A stretch of 64,000 nt of DNA. Source: JAJCYK01 sp965212195. GTDB taxonomy: Bacteria > Bacteroidota > Bacteroidia > Cytophagales > Cyclobacteriaceae. Below are positions 1-9,436 of this stretch, in pieces; the stretch's first letter is position 1; the number at the start of each line of letters is the position of its first letter. Made by a program: the position numbers and the translations under genes. The stretch lies in assembly GCA_965212195.1 (NCBI GenBank), contig CBDBUW010000002.1, forward strand, positions 310,001-374,000, read 5' to 3'. The notes below the pieces were generated by a model, which saw nothing but the letters and a program-made list of their open reading frames with translations, was not told the DNA's origin and made no database searches.

Positions 1-318
1 GTCGTCCTTGGTGATACCCAATTGCTTCTCTACTTGAAGTTCTACAGGTAAACCGTGAGTGTCCCATCCGCCTTTGCGCTCCACCATAAATCCCTTTAAG
101 GTTTTGTAACGACAGAAAATGTCTTTGATGGTACGGGCCATTATATGGTGAATACCGGGAGTCCCATTGGCACTGGGAGGACCTTCATAGAAAATGAACG
201 GTCGCTGTCCCTGCCGATGCTGCACAGATTTTGCAAAAACCTTCTGGTCTTGCCAAAAAGTCAGGATGTCTTTACCTATTTGGGCGTAGTCGATCTTTTT
301 GTATTCCCGATATTTCAA
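1..318 (-). CDS. ileS: Isoleucyl-tRNA synthetase, N-terminal part (cut by window edge)
   Basis: Class I aminoacyl-tRNA synthetase that charges tRNA-Ile in the cytoplasm. The 106 visible codons carry the family N-terminus: EGPPSANGTPGIHHIMAR, the HIGH-type signature region, followed by WDTHGLPVE. The rest lies left of the window. No ATG is available: the frame is closed by a TAA at 331-333 and the first usable codon is TTG at 316-318, which gives the expected N-terminus (KYREYKKID, compare the K-EYK pattern of relatives). It starts 15 nt after the stop of the RND exporter on the same strand, so the two may be co-transcribed. Confidence 0.93.
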   Translation of the reverse strand, partial: MKYREYKKIDYAQIGKDILTFWQDQKVFAKSVQHRQGQRPFIFYEGPPSANGTPGIHHIMARTIKDIFCRYKTLKGFMVERKGGWDTHGLPVELQVEKQLGITKDD

Positions 319-333
319 AACTATGGCTGTTTA

Positions 334-2772
334 TTAAGAGCCCAATTTTTGCTCTTCCTGGTGTATGCCGTGATTTCCCTTATCTAACCTGATCAGGTCC
401 ATGTCAATCTCCTGATCGTTTTCTTCATTATAAAATTCATCGTACTGCTCAATCAGGGTATGTCTGTTTCTACGTCGCTTACCGCTATCGAATATTAACA
501 GTAGTGCCGGCAACACAATGAGATTGGTGAACATAGCTACTATCAAAGTCGTACTGGCCAAAATTCCCAAGGCCACCGTTCCTCCAAACTCTGAACCGGC
601 AAAGATAACAAATCCCGCAAATAATACGATGGAGGTATACATCATACTGGGTCCTGTTTCATGTATGCTTTTGCTTATGGCAATAGGTACAAAAAAACTG
701 TTACTGAAAAGCTCCTGCCGATATTTGGCCAGGAAATGAATACTATCGTCCACGGATATGCCAAAGGCTATGCTAAATATCAGGGCAGTGCTGGGCTTTA
801 ACGGTATATTCAGGAATCCCATGATACCCGCTGTAAGGATCAAGGGGATCATATTGGGGATGATAGAGATCAGGATCATACGGACATTGGCAAATAACAA
901 AGCCATGATTATGGCTATGATCAAGAAGGCCAGCAGCAAACTATACCTTAAATTTTTCACTAAGAATTGATTCCCCTTGATAAAGAGTAGAGTGGTTCCG
1001 GTAAAGCGAGCCTCGACTTCAGTATCTCCGAACAACTCCTGTATCTTGGGTTCCAAGCTTTGATGCACCAGCGAATCCATGCGATTCGACCCGATATCAG
1101 CTACCTTCATGGATACGCGCATCTTTTGACCGCTAGAATCCACCAAAGCAGACAACAAGGCTTCGCTCTCCTGCTGATTGCGCAGATAGCGTTGCAGGAA
1201 ATTTTTGTCCTGGTTATTAGGCAGATCGTAAAAAGAGGGCTTATTGTTATAAAAAGCCTGCCTTGAAGCCTTTAAGAAATTAGTGATGGAAAGTGTTGAA
1301 GATACATGGGGGTTTTCCATTACAAAGGTCTCGAACTGATCAACCTTTCTCAAAAAAGTCAACCGGCTCACCCCTCTTTTTTTGCCGGTATCCAATACCA
1401 ATTCCAGAGGCATGATCCCCTTGAAGTTCTCTTCAAAGAAATTGAGATCTTGCCATACCCGGCTTCCCTTGGGAATATCGTCGGCCATAAACGACACAGA
1501 ATCCAACCTAGATAAGCCCACTACTGAGATCCCAATTACCGCCACACTAACCACCACAATGGAGTACTTTTTGCGATGGACCAGCAGATCAAATGTGGTA
1601 AGCACCCGATCGAGAACCTTTAAATTAAGATGGCGAAGCTGGCGGGGACTAGGCGCCGGCAAATAACTAAACACCGCTGGTATCAAGATGATGCTAACTA
1701 AAAAAGTGGCTAGAATGTTAATTCCTGCTACCGTGCCAAACTCCTTAAGTATGGTGATATCGGTAAAGGCCAGCACCCCAAACCCCACAGCGGTAGTGAA
1801 ATTAGTGATCAAGGTCACAATCCCTATGCGGCGCACCACCCGGCTCAATGCCAACATCTTAATGCCATGCTGCTCATATTCCTGATGGTACTTGTTCAAC
1901 AGGTAAATACAATTGGGGATACCGATCACCACAATAATGGGAGGCAACAACCCGGTTAGCAGGGTGATTTTGTAGTCAAATAAAGCCAGAGTGCCCATGG
2001 TCCAGATTACCATTACCCCAATCACAATCATGGGAAAGACTACGGCATTCCAGGATCTGAAAAAGATAAACAGGATAAGAGCAGTGACCAGTGCCGATAG
2101 CCATAAAAAAAGATCCAATTCTTCTTTGACTTTGGCGGCTAAAAAACTGCGCAAATATGGGAGCCCACCCACATGCAGTTGTATCCCGGTCTTGTCGGTA
2201 TATATTTCCGCCGCATGCATAATGTCCCCTACAACGGTTTGTCTCCTTTCCGTTTGGATCACCTGGTCGTCGAGGGTGACCAGCATTAGCATAGCGCCGT
2301 TTTCAGGGTTGATCAATTGGTCGCTGTAAAGGCGCTGCTCTTGGATAATCTGCATTAAGCTGTCCAACTCCCCTTGTGAGTCGGGTATTACAGGAAATAC
2401 AGGTTCGGCCTTGAAGCTCTTGCTTTCAGTGTTCTTTTGCAGTCGGTGAATGTTAGGTACGCTGATGAGACCGGTAACCCCGGGTATGTTCTCCACATAG
2501 TCGCTGAGAAACTTAAACCTTTTGAAATTGATGGATTGATATACGGCGCTATCGGCTACACCAATCACTACCAGATTGCCATCTTCACCAAATGTCTGTT
2601 TGAATTGCTCGAAATATTGCATATCCGGATCCTTTTCCGGCACTACCTTGGCAAAGTCGTACGACAGCTCCGTTTTTTGCATTTGATGGGCCATGAACAT
2701 AGTGATCAACCCCACCCCGATGATCAGGAATAAACGGAACTTAATGACAATATGCGCGAGCTTGGTCCACAT
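334..2772 (-). CDS. RND superfamily (MMPL/HAE3-type) exporter
   Basis: Inner-membrane transporter of 812 residues with the duplicated RND layout: one membrane span (about residues 13-30), a large periplasmic loop, five more spans, then the same again. The second half has the pattern FGISVDDSIHFLAKYRQE, where the intramembrane acidic pair typical of proton-driven RND proteins is visible. The first half has GIPNCIYLLNKYHQE at the corresponding place, without the acidic pair. It ends in a charged cytoplasmic tail (RRRNRH followed by an acidic stretch). Substrate cannot be told; relatives move lipids or hopanoid-like molecules. It lies 15 nt upstream of ileS and 189 nt downstream of the M28 peptidase. 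Confidence 0.85.
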   Translation of the reverse strand: MWTKLAHIVIKFRLFLIIGVGLITMFMAHQMQKTELSYDFAKVVPEKDPDMQYFEQFKQTFGEDGNLVVIGVADSAVYQSINFKRFKFLSDYVENIPGVTGLISVPNIHRLQKNTESKSFKAEPVFPVIPDSQGELDSLMQIIQEQRLYSDQLINPENGAMLMLVTLDDQVIQTERRQTVVGDIMHAAEIYTDKTGIQLHVGGLPYLRSFLAAKVKEELDLFLWLSALVTALILFIFFRSWNAVVFPMIVIGVMVIWTMGTLALFDYKITLLTGLLPPIIVVIGIPNCIYLLNKYHQEYEQHGIKMLALSRVVRRIGIVTLITNFTTAVGFGVLAFTDITILKEFGTVAGINILATFLVSIILIPAVFSYLPAPSPRQLRHLNLKVLDRVLTTFDLLVHRKKYSIVVVSVAVIGISVVGLSRLDSVSFMADDIPKGSRVWQDLNFFEENFKGIMPLELVLDTGKKRGVSRLTFLRKVDQFETFVMENPHVSSTLSITNFLKASRQAFYNNKPSFYDLPNNQDKNFLQRYLRNQQESEALLSALVDSSGQKMRVSMKVADIGSNRMDSLVHQSLEPKIQELFGDTEVEARFTGTTLLFIKGNQFLVKNLRYSLLLAFLIIAIIMALLFANVRMILISIIPNMIPLILTAGIMGFLNIPLKPSTALIFSIAFGISVDDSIHFLAKYRQELFSNSFFVPIAISKSIHETGPSMMYTSIVLFAGFVIFAGSEFGGTVALGILASTTLIVAMFTNLIVLPALLLIFDSGKRRRNRHTLIEQYDEFYNEENDQEIDMDLIRLDKGNHGIHQEEQKLGS

Positions 2773-2961
2773 TTTGAATCAGCCACAAAGCTAATGATTT
2801 TACTGGGGTTTGAAGCGCAGAAATGAGATAAATCAGGTAGGGAAGCCCTATCGGAAATTCATCAAAATCAGGTCATTATTTAGAAAAATACCCTGTGCAT
2901 AACTACCACACTTTTACCATTTAATTTCATTGCAAAAATCAAGCCATTGAAGCTGACCTGG

Positions 2962-4227
2962 CTATTGAAACTCAATGGGGGACTTGATTTGCGCACCATC
3001 CCTATCTACCACTACCGTGGCTGTATCCCCGGATTCAAACTTGGACAGGGCCTTCATATAGCTCATCATATCGTTAACGGGTAGCTCCCCCAATTGGACT
3101 ACTATATCTCCTTTGAGTAAACCGGCCTGGGAAGCTGGTTTGCCATCGGTAACCCCATCGATGCGCATACCTTCTCCATCAAACAAATAATCCGGGACCA
3201 CACCCAGGGTAACTTTGAAACGGGGAGTATCTTGCGATTCGTCTTTGGTTTTGGTAAAGGCCAGCTTCTCTGAAGCATCTAGCTGGCTGATCAATCTTTC
3301 AATGAGATCTGCCACCGACAACATGCCCTGGTAGTTCAGTTTGTCAAAGTCATCGCCTGGCTTATGATAATCTTCATGTTGACCGGTAAAAAAATGAAGT
3401 ACCGGTAAGTCCTGCAAGTAGAAAGAAGTGTGATCGGAAGGGCCTACTCCAGAAGGCTTGAAAATCAGATCTAGGCTGTCCAGGTTAGCCGAATTAAGCA
3501 TTTCTTCCCATACCGGGGAAGTCCCGGTTCCATGAGCCACCAGTTTATGATCTTCATTTAACCTGCCTACCATGTCCATATTGATCATGGCAGTTACATT
3601 TGCCAAATCGATAGTAGGGTTCTTTACAAAATAATTAGAACCCCATAGTCCTTTTTCTTCACCGGAAAAAGCAATAAACAACAGATCCTTTTGGAGGTTG
3701 CCCTCAATAAACCGTTCCGAAAGTTCAAGCATTACCGCTACACCGCTGGCATTATCATCCGCACCATTGTGAACAGCGGTATCCCCCCGGTGTAGCGATT
3801 CCATACCACCGTGTCCCAGGTGATCGTAGTGGGCGCCGATTATGATCACCTCTTGGGATGGGTTGTCAATGAAGCCCAATACATTGTGACCGAAGATGGA
3901 TAAGGAGTCGCCTCCTTCCCCGATTTTGGTTTCCTGGTGAGGATTCATGCCGGGTGTCACTTCAAATGTTTGTAAGTATCCTTCTGTACCCTTGGAAGTC
4001 AAACCCAGTTGCGTCATTTTTTCACTGATGAATTCAGCGGCTTTTACCTCGCCATCGGTACCTATTTCTCTTCCGGCCAGGTCGTCGCTAGCCAAGAACT
4101 TGACAGTTTCCCGCATGTCATTTATAATATTTTCGCTATTGCGCTCAGGCGCAGCACACCCCAATAAGGTCATCAATGCGGTGATCACAAAAATTTTTTC
4201 GAAAGGGAATGATCGGATTAAGTTCAT
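2962..4227 (-). CDS. M28-family metallopeptidase lipoprotein with C-terminal PDZ domain
   Basis: Secreted zinc aminopeptidase-like protein of 421 residues. A lipoprotein signal peptide ends at Cys24 (TLLGC). The M28 metal and catalytic residues are visible: GAHYDH (His133, Asp135), NGADDNASG (Asp157), SGEEKG (Glu190/Glu191), NMDMVGR (Asp218) and DYHKPGDD (His288). Residues about 335-420 form a PDZ-like domain (GVTDGKPASQAGLLKGD), a known extension in this family. It is expected to trim peptides at the outer membrane or periplasm. It is divergent from the PD40 lipoprotein gene, 46 bp apart, so the two promoters must be packed together. Confidence 0.88.
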   Translation of the reverse strand: MNLIRSFPFEKIFVITALMTLLGCAAPERNSENIINDMRETVKFLASDDLAGREIGTDGEVKAAEFISEKMTQLGLTSKGTEGYLQTFEVTPGMNPHQETKIGEGGDSLSIFGHNVLGFIDNPSQEVIIIGAHYDHLGHGGMESLHRGDTAVHNGADDNASGVAVMLELSERFIEGNLQKDLLFIAFSGEEKGLWGSNYFVKNPTIDLANVTAMINMDMVGRLNEDHKLVAHGTGTSPVWEEMLNSANLDSLDLIFKPSGVGPSDHTSFYLQDLPVLHFFTGQHEDYHKPGDDFDKLNYQGMLSVADLIERLISQLDASEKLAFTKTKDESQDTPRFKVTLGVVPDYLFDGEGMRIDGVTDGKPASQAGLLKGDIVVQLGELPVNDMMSYMKALSKFESGDTATVVVDRDGAQIKSPIEFQ

Positions 4228-4273
4228 TTATGTATTAGATTCAAAGCTTCAAAGTTAATATAAAAATAAGAAT

Positions 4274-5377
4274 ATGGATCGCTGTCTCATCTTTCTGGTC
4301 TTAATCTTAATGGGCTGTAGCAGTTCCCAAAACGATCAGTCCTCTACCACCGTTCATGAAACCCCCATAGTTTCCGATACCATGCGTTATCAGGATGAAT
4401 TCCATTTGAAAAATGTGACCATGCTTACCCAGGGCGGCGACAATGCTGAAGCTTATTGGAGTTTTGACTCTCGCATGTTAGTGTTTCAATCGACCTTCGA
4501 AAAATGGGGAACGCAGTGTGATCAAATATTTTACTTCAATCCCCTGGAAGACGACGCTATCGAAGACCAACCAAAAATGATCAGTACCGGTTTAGGGCGC
4601 ACCACTTGTGCCTATTTTATGCCTGGTGATACCACCGTGGTCTATGCCTCCACGCATTTAGGTGATGAGGCTTGCCCACCCCGACCAGAAAGACGTGAGG
4701 ATGGCAAATATGTATGGCCCATTTATGCCGACTTCGATATTTTCGTTACCGACCTTGAAGGCAATATTCTTAAACAGCTTACGCAGGAGCCCGGCTACGA
4801 TGCAGAAGCTACGGTATCGCCCCAGGGAGACAAGATCGTGTTCACATCCATGCGTTCAGGAGACCTGGAATTATATACTATGAACGTTGATGGCTCTGAG
4901 GTTACCCAAATTACCAACGAATTGGGCTATGACGGAGGGGCCTTTTTCTCTCCCGATGGTTCCCAACTGATATTTCGGTCCTCCAGGCCAAAAAGTGAAG
5001 ATGAGATAAAAGTGTACCGGGAATTGCTGGCCGAGGGGCTGGTGATGCCCACTGAAATGGAGCTGTACATCTGTAATGCCGACGGTTCCAATCTTCGTCA
5101 GCTAACTGACTTAGGTAAGGCCAACTGGTGCCCATTCTTCCACCCATCTGGCGAGAAAGTGATCTTTGCCTCCAATCATGAGACGGAACGGGGGTTCCCC
5201 TTTAATCTATATCTCATTAATACCGACGGTACCGGCCTAGAACAGGTGACTCACGACGACACCTTTGATGCTTTCCCCATGTTTTCGCCGGATGGCAAGT
5301 ATCTGGTGTTCGGTTCTAACCGATACAATGGAGGCACCAGGGACACCAACTTGTTTATGACGGAATGGGTGGATTAA
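4274..5377 (+). CDS. PD40/TolB-like beta-propeller lipoprotein
   Basis: 367-residue exported protein. A short signal peptide ends at Cys15 (LILMGC), so it is probably a lipoprotein. Most of the rest is a series of PD40 units with the SPDG-KIVF-S pattern, for example SPQGDKIVFTSMRSGD, SPDGSQLIFRSSRPKS, HPSGEKVIFASNHE and SPDGKYLVFGSNRYNG, each followed by an N-DG-QLT turn. This predicts a TolB-like propeller. The family gives structure, not a specific reaction; binding or scaffolding in the periplasm is likely. Divergent partner of the M28 peptidase and convergent with dgt (24 nt between stops). Confidence 0.82.
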   Translation: MDRCLIFLVLILMGCSSSQNDQSSTTVHETPIVSDTMRYQDEFHLKNVTMLTQGGDNAEAYWSFDSRMLVFQSTFEKWGTQCDQIFYFNPLEDDAIEDQPKMISTGLGRTTCAYFMPGDTTVVYASTHLGDEACPPRPERREDGKYVWPIYADFDIFVTDLEGNILKQLTQEPGYDAEATVSPQGDKIVFTSMRSGDLELYTMNVDGSEVTQITNELGYDGGAFFSPDGSQLIFRSSRPKSEDEIKVYRELLAEGLVMPTEMELYICNADGSNLRQLTDLGKANWCPFFHPSGEKVIFASNHETERGFPFNLYLINTDGTGLEQVTHDDTFDAFPMFSPDGKYLVFGSNRYNGGTRDTNLFMTEWVD

Positions 5378-5401
5378 GATGATCCATTAAGGCCTGGCAT
5401 T

Positions 5402-6733
5402 CTAACTACCTGGCAAAGAAATCCCCCGAAGTTTTCTGTATAAAGCAATAGCATGCTTGTCGGTAAGTCCAGAAACAAAATCCAGAACATATCTCAACAT
5501 CTGATACACCGATAACCCAGGCTCCTGCAAGGCGTCTTGTAGAGTTTCAGGCAGTAACCTAATGGTACTGATCTGTCTATGGGAATACTTTTCAGGTTGG
5601 AAAACCATATTATAAGCTGCTGCAGTGTAGGCCTCTAACAATCCTCCCAAGACCTCAAAGCCTGCCGCCTCGATTTCCAGCACCATATGGGAGCGATAAA
5701 GTCGTTCCAAAGAAACGGTGATAATCTCCTTCAAGACCGATTTACTGTCAATAAGATCGGTCAGTGCCCGGTCAAACTCTCCTCCCAGGATCTCCTTTTC
5801 GTTATCCAGAAAAGCTCGACTACATTGTTCAATCAAAATTCCGATGGCTACCGCTCGCAAGAGACCTATGCGCTGATCCCGGCCTACCATAGCCTTCAAT
5901 TTGTCTGGCATAAATTTTTTACCCAGGATCTCAGCAAATAAATCGGTGGTCTCTACTTCACTCACCAAGCCCAGTCGACAACCGTCTTCCAGGTCAATTA
6001 TGTGATAACAAATATCATCTGCAGCCTCCACCAGAAAAGCCAACGGGTGCCTGCACCAGGCCTCACCGGGTACTAGCTCCCTCAAACCCAGGTTGCCCGC
6101 CAATTGTATGAAATGATCTTGCTCGGTATGAAAAAACCCGTATTTTTTCTGGCTTTTACGCTTCCTATCAGGATTGCCTAACTGGGAATGTCTGGGATAC
6201 TTAGTGAAAGCCGCTTGGGTGGCTTCAGTTAGGCGCAATCCTTGTTGACCGGTACTATTCAATATTCTGAAACCCTGGGCATTTCCTTCAAAATTGATCA
6301 GGTCCTGCCATTGCTGCCCGGATACATGCTGCTTATAGATTTCACCTTGAGGACTGGATTTGAAGAAATCAGAAATGGCATCCTCGCCCGTATGACCGAA
6401 AGGCGGGTTGCCCAGATCGTGGGTGAGGCAGGCGGCAGAAACTATAGCTCCGAAATCGAATTGACTGTATCCCTTAAGCTCCGGATACTTTCCCAGTAAG
6501 GTCTCCCCCACTCTTTTGCCCAAAGACCGGCCTACACTGGAAACTTCCAGACTATGGGTGAGCCGAGTATGTACAAAGTCCTGTTCAGGTAAGGGAAATA
6601 CCTGGGTCTTATCTTGCAACCTTCTAAACGGATGGGAAAAGACAATGCGGTCATAGTCCCTTTCAAAGGCACTCCTATCGGGGGTGGTGGCATCTTGAGA
6701 ATCCCTACCGGACAGCAGCTTTATCCAATCCAT
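5402..6733 (-). CDS. dgt: dGTPase-like deoxyribonucleoside triphosphate triphosphohydrolase
   Basis: 443-residue HD-domain enzyme that removes triphosphate from dGTP or other dNTPs. The metal-binding HD signature is present: HTRLTHSLE (His60) and CLTHDLGNPPFGHTGE (His105-Asp106), with a downstream Asp in VEAADDICYHIIDLEDG. The N-terminus has the family opening RSAFERDYDRIVFSHPFRRLQDK, which is missing from other HD families. It follows glyS by 6 nt, so it is probably the last gene of a ridA-glyS-dgt transcript. No truncation is seen. Confidence 0.92.
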   Translation of the reverse strand: MDWIKLLSGRDSQDATTPDRSAFERDYDRIVFSHPFRRLQDKTQVFPLPEQDFVHTRLTHSLEVSSVGRSLGKRVGETLLGKYPELKGYSQFDFGAIVSAACLTHDLGNPPFGHTGEDAISDFFKSSPQGEIYKQHVSGQQWQDLINFEGNAQGFRILNSTGQQGLRLTEATQAAFTKYPRHSQLGNPDRKRKSQKKYGFFHTEQDHFIQLAGNLGLRELVPGEAWCRHPLAFLVEAADDICYHIIDLEDGCRLGLVSEVETTDLFAEILGKKFMPDKLKAMVGRDQRIGLLRAVAIGILIEQCSRAFLDNEKEILGGEFDRALTDLIDSKSVLKEIITVSLERLYRSHMVLEIEAAGFEVLGGLLEAYTAAAYNMVFQPEKYSHRQISTIRLLPETLQDALQEPGLSVYQMLRYVLDFVSGLTDKHAIALYRKLRGISLPGS

Positions 6734-6739
6734 CGAATA

Positions 6740-8284
6740 TTATAACTGTCTGAGTAAACTGGAAAGTGAACAACGCTCATTTAAAATTTGGGGAAGCTGG
6801 TCAATCGACACCCGTTCCTGTTGCATGCTATCCCTCTCCCTCAAGGTCACGGTATCGTCATCCAATGTTTGGTGATCAACTGTAATACAGTAGGGTGTTC
6901 CTATAGCATCTTGCCGGCGGTAGCGGCGGCCTATAGCGTCTTTAACATCGAACTGACAGAGGAAATCAAAGCGTAAATCATCAAAAATGCTTTGCGATTT
7001 TTCAGTAAGGCCATCTTTATTGACAAGCGGTAATATAGCCGCTTTAATAGGTGCCAGAGGCGCGGGTAGTTTCATCACCGTCCGAGTACTGCCGTCCTCC
7101 AGGGTTTCCTCAGTGTATCCATTGGAAAGCAGGGCCAGAAAGAGACGATCCAAACCGATGGAGGTCTCAACCACAAATGGCACGTAGCTTTTTTCCTCTT
7201 GTGGATCGAAAAACTGAAGCTTTTTGCCGCTGTATTCTTCGTGTGCTTTCAGGTCAAAGTCAGTGCGGGAGTGAATACCTTCCAGTTCCTTGAATCCCAT
7301 AGGGAATCTAAATTGGATGTCACAGGCTGCATTAGCATAATGAGCCAAGTTGAGGTGATCGTAAAAACGGTAGTTGTTTTCTCCCAGGCCCAATACTTGA
7401 TGCCACTTCATGCGCTTTTCTTTCCATTGTTCATACCAAGAAAGTTCTTCCCCTGGCTTGACGAAAAACTGCATTTCCATTTGTTCGAATTCCCGCATTC
7501 GGAATATGAATTGACGGGCGATGATCTCATTGCGGAAGGCCTTGCCGATTTGGGCAATACCAAAAGGTATGCGCATACGACCGGTCTTTTGTACGTTCAG
7601 GAAATTGACGAAGATCCCCTGGGCTGTTTCCGGGCGCAGATATACGAGGTCGGAGTCCTCTGCCAAAGAGCCCAGCTCGGTAGAGAACATAAGATTGAAT
7701 TGACGTACTTCGGTCCAGTTTCGGGAGCCGCTTAAAGGATCGGCAATGCCTAATTCTTCAATCAATACTTTGAGATCACCCAGGTTGCCGGATTCTATGG
7801 CTTCCTTGAGCCTCTGGTTTATGCCCTCAACCTTACTTTGGTTTTGCAGCACCCGAGGATTGGTAGTACGGAACTGTTGTTCATCAAAGTCATCTCCAAA
7901 GCGTTTGGCAGCTTTTGCTACCTCCTTTTCGATCTTGGATTCGATCTTGGCCACCTGATCCTCTATTAATACATCTGCGCGATACCGCTTCTTGGAATCC
8001 TTATTGTCAATCAACGGATCATTAAAGGCATCGACGTGTCCGGAGGCTTTCCAGGTGGTAGGATGCATGAATATAGCCGCATCTATCCCCACAATATTGG
8101 GATTCAATTTCACCATAGCCTCCCACCAGTAGGCTTTTAGATGGTTCTTGAGTTCAACACCGTACTGGCCGTAGTCGTAGGTCGCACTGAGCCCGTCGTA
8201 GATCTCGCTGGAAGGAAATACGAATCCGTATTCTTTGGCATGGGAAATGACCTTTTTCAACAGGTTATCATCCACTTGACTCAT
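6740..8284 (-). CDS. glyS: Glycyl-tRNA synthetase (single-chain, class II)
   Basis: 514 residues, the single-polypeptide alpha2-type enzyme that charges tRNA-Gly. Class II motifs are recognisable: the region LRPETAQGIFVNF (motif 2 vicinity), FGIAQIGKAFRNEI with the motif 2 Arg, and VVETSIGLDRLFLALL (motif 3). The N-terminus DNLLKKVISHAKEYGFVFPS and the C-terminal anticodon-binding part (KAAILPLVNKDGL, RYRRQDAIGTPYCITVD) are complete. It lies 6 nt before dgt and 91 nt after ridA. Confidence 0.96.
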   Translation of the reverse strand: MSQVDDNLLKKVISHAKEYGFVFPSSEIYDGLSATYDYGQYGVELKNHLKAYWWEAMVKLNPNIVGIDAAIFMHPTTWKASGHVDAFNDPLIDNKDSKKRYRADVLIEDQVAKIESKIEKEVAKAAKRFGDDFDEQQFRTTNPRVLQNQSKVEGINQRLKEAIESGNLGDLKVLIEELGIADPLSGSRNWTEVRQFNLMFSTELGSLAEDSDLVYLRPETAQGIFVNFLNVQKTGRMRIPFGIAQIGKAFRNEIIARQFIFRMREFEQMEMQFFVKPGEELSWYEQWKEKRMKWHQVLGLGENNYRFYDHLNLAHYANAACDIQFRFPMGFKELEGIHSRTDFDLKAHEEYSGKKLQFFDPQEEKSYVPFVVETSIGLDRLFLALLSNGYTEETLEDGSTRTVMKLPAPLAPIKAAILPLVNKDGLTEKSQSIFDDLRFDFLCQFDVKDAIGRRYRRQDAIGTPYCITVDHQTLDDDTVTLRERDSMQQERVSIDQLPQILNERCSLSSLLRQL

Positions 8285-8375
8285 CTTACTTGTTTAAATT
8301 GAAGCAGCAAAGATAATGAAATTGCATTTCCATGGAACAAAACGGCTGGCTTTAGTTCAACAGACCGGTTTCTGC

Positions 8376-8759
8376 TTACAACCAGGCTGTAACCTCAATT
8401 TCTACCAGATAATCGGGATCAATAAGTTTAGATACTTCTACCATGGTAGTAGCAGGTTTTACCTCCCCAAAATATTCGCTGTGCGCTTGAGCTATTTGCG
8501 GCCATTGGCCTATATCCGTTACAAACATGCGAGTGCGAATAACGTTTTGCAATGTTCCCCCTGATTGCTCCATCACCGATTTTATTTTTTCCAAGATGCA
8601 TACAGTTTGCAAGTAAGCATCTCCTTTCCCTACTACCGAACCATTTTCTTGAGCTACTGTTCCGGAAATCTCTAATTGATTTCCCATCCTTACTGCCCTT
8701 GAATAGCCCACTTGATCCTCCCAAGGTGATCCCGAACTGATATTTATTCTATTTGGCAT
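8376..8759 (-). CDS. RidA/YjgF family protein
   Basis: 127-residue small protein of the RidA family, whose best known members hydrolyse reactive enamine/imine intermediates released by PLP enzymes. Visible family features are the start (N-ISSGSPWEDQVGYSRAVRMG), the segment NVIRTRMFVTDIGQW, which contains the conserved Arg, and the end KLIDPDYLVEIEVTAWL. Other RidA subfamilies have other or unknown activities, so the substrate is open. It is upstream of glyS on the same strand and divergent from the LOG gene (57 bp). Confidence 0.87.
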   Translation of the reverse strand: MPNRINISSGSPWEDQVGYSRAVRMGNQLEISGTVAQENGSVVGKGDAYLQTVCILEKIKSVMEQSGGTLQNVIRTRMFVTDIGQWPQIAQAHSEYFGEVKPATTMVEVSKLIDPDYLVEIEVTAWL

Positions 8760-8816
8760 AAGTCAAATTGATGCTAATATCTTTATCTTTCAAGATAGAT
8801 TTTAATCCGCCAAGAT

Positions 8817-9398
8817 ATGAAGAGTATTTGTGTTTTTTGTGGTTCGAGCTCCGGAAGTTATCATGGCCACGCTCAACAAGCAGCTACACTGGGAAGGCTG
8901 TTGGCGCAGAGGTCCATCACCTTGATCTACGGCGGCGCCGCCGTGGGTATTATGGGGACAGTGGCTAATGCCGTTTTAGAGCAAAACGGTCAGGTGATCG
9001 GGGTGATTCCTGAATTTTTAAGCAAGAAAGAAATACGTCATCAAAATTTGACGGAGCTGATTACGGTGCAAAGTATGCATGAGCGCAAACAAAAAATGGC
9101 TCAATTGTCTGAGGGTTTTATAGCACTTCCCGGTGGATTTGGCACGCTGGAAGAGTTATGTGAAATCCTGACCTGGACCCAACTGGGTTTACTGCCACAC
9201 TCCGTAGGTATTTTAAACGTGAATGGATACTTTGACCACCTGCTAAAACTATTTGACCATATGGTGGATCAGGGATTTCTGAAAAAGGAAAATCGGGAAA
9301 TGGTGATCGAAAGCGACGACCCGCAAAGGTTGCTCAATGCTATGGAACAGTACCAGCCCAAGCCGGTACCCAAATGGCTGGATGTTAGCGAAACCTGA
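8817..9398 (+). CDS. LOG family protein (TIGR00730; nucleoside-5'-monophosphate phosphoribohydrolase type)
   Basis: 193-residue Rossmann-fold protein. The start SICVFCGSSSG and the double signature SMHERKQKM (about residues 86-94) plus LPGGFGTLEE (104-113) are the LOG hallmarks; the PGGxGTxxE motif binds the nucleotide phosphate and supplies the catalytic Glu. Enzymes of this family split AMP-like nucleotides into base and ribose phosphate and can release cytokinins. In a bacterium the role may be nucleotide salvage. Its TGA overlaps the first base of the next open frame (TGATG). Confidence 0.88.
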   Translation: MKSICVFCGSSSGSYHGHAQQAATLGRLLAQRSITLIYGGAAVGIMGTVANAVLEQNGQVIGVIPEFLSKKEIRHQNLTELITVQSMHERKQKMAQLSEGFIALPGGFGTLEELCEILTWTQLGLLPHSVGILNVNGYFDHLLKLFDHMVDQGFLKKENREMVIESDDPQRLLNAMEQYQPKPVPKWLDVSET

Positions 9399-9436
9399 TG
9401 TTGATAGGGTGGATAATGTATAATAAATTTAAGTGG

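Noticed and set aside
7199..7735. 178-codon plus-strand frame opposite glyS
   Set aside because: It lies fully within the glycyl-tRNA synthetase gene on the other strand and its translation has no family pattern; it is a shadow of a conserved gene.
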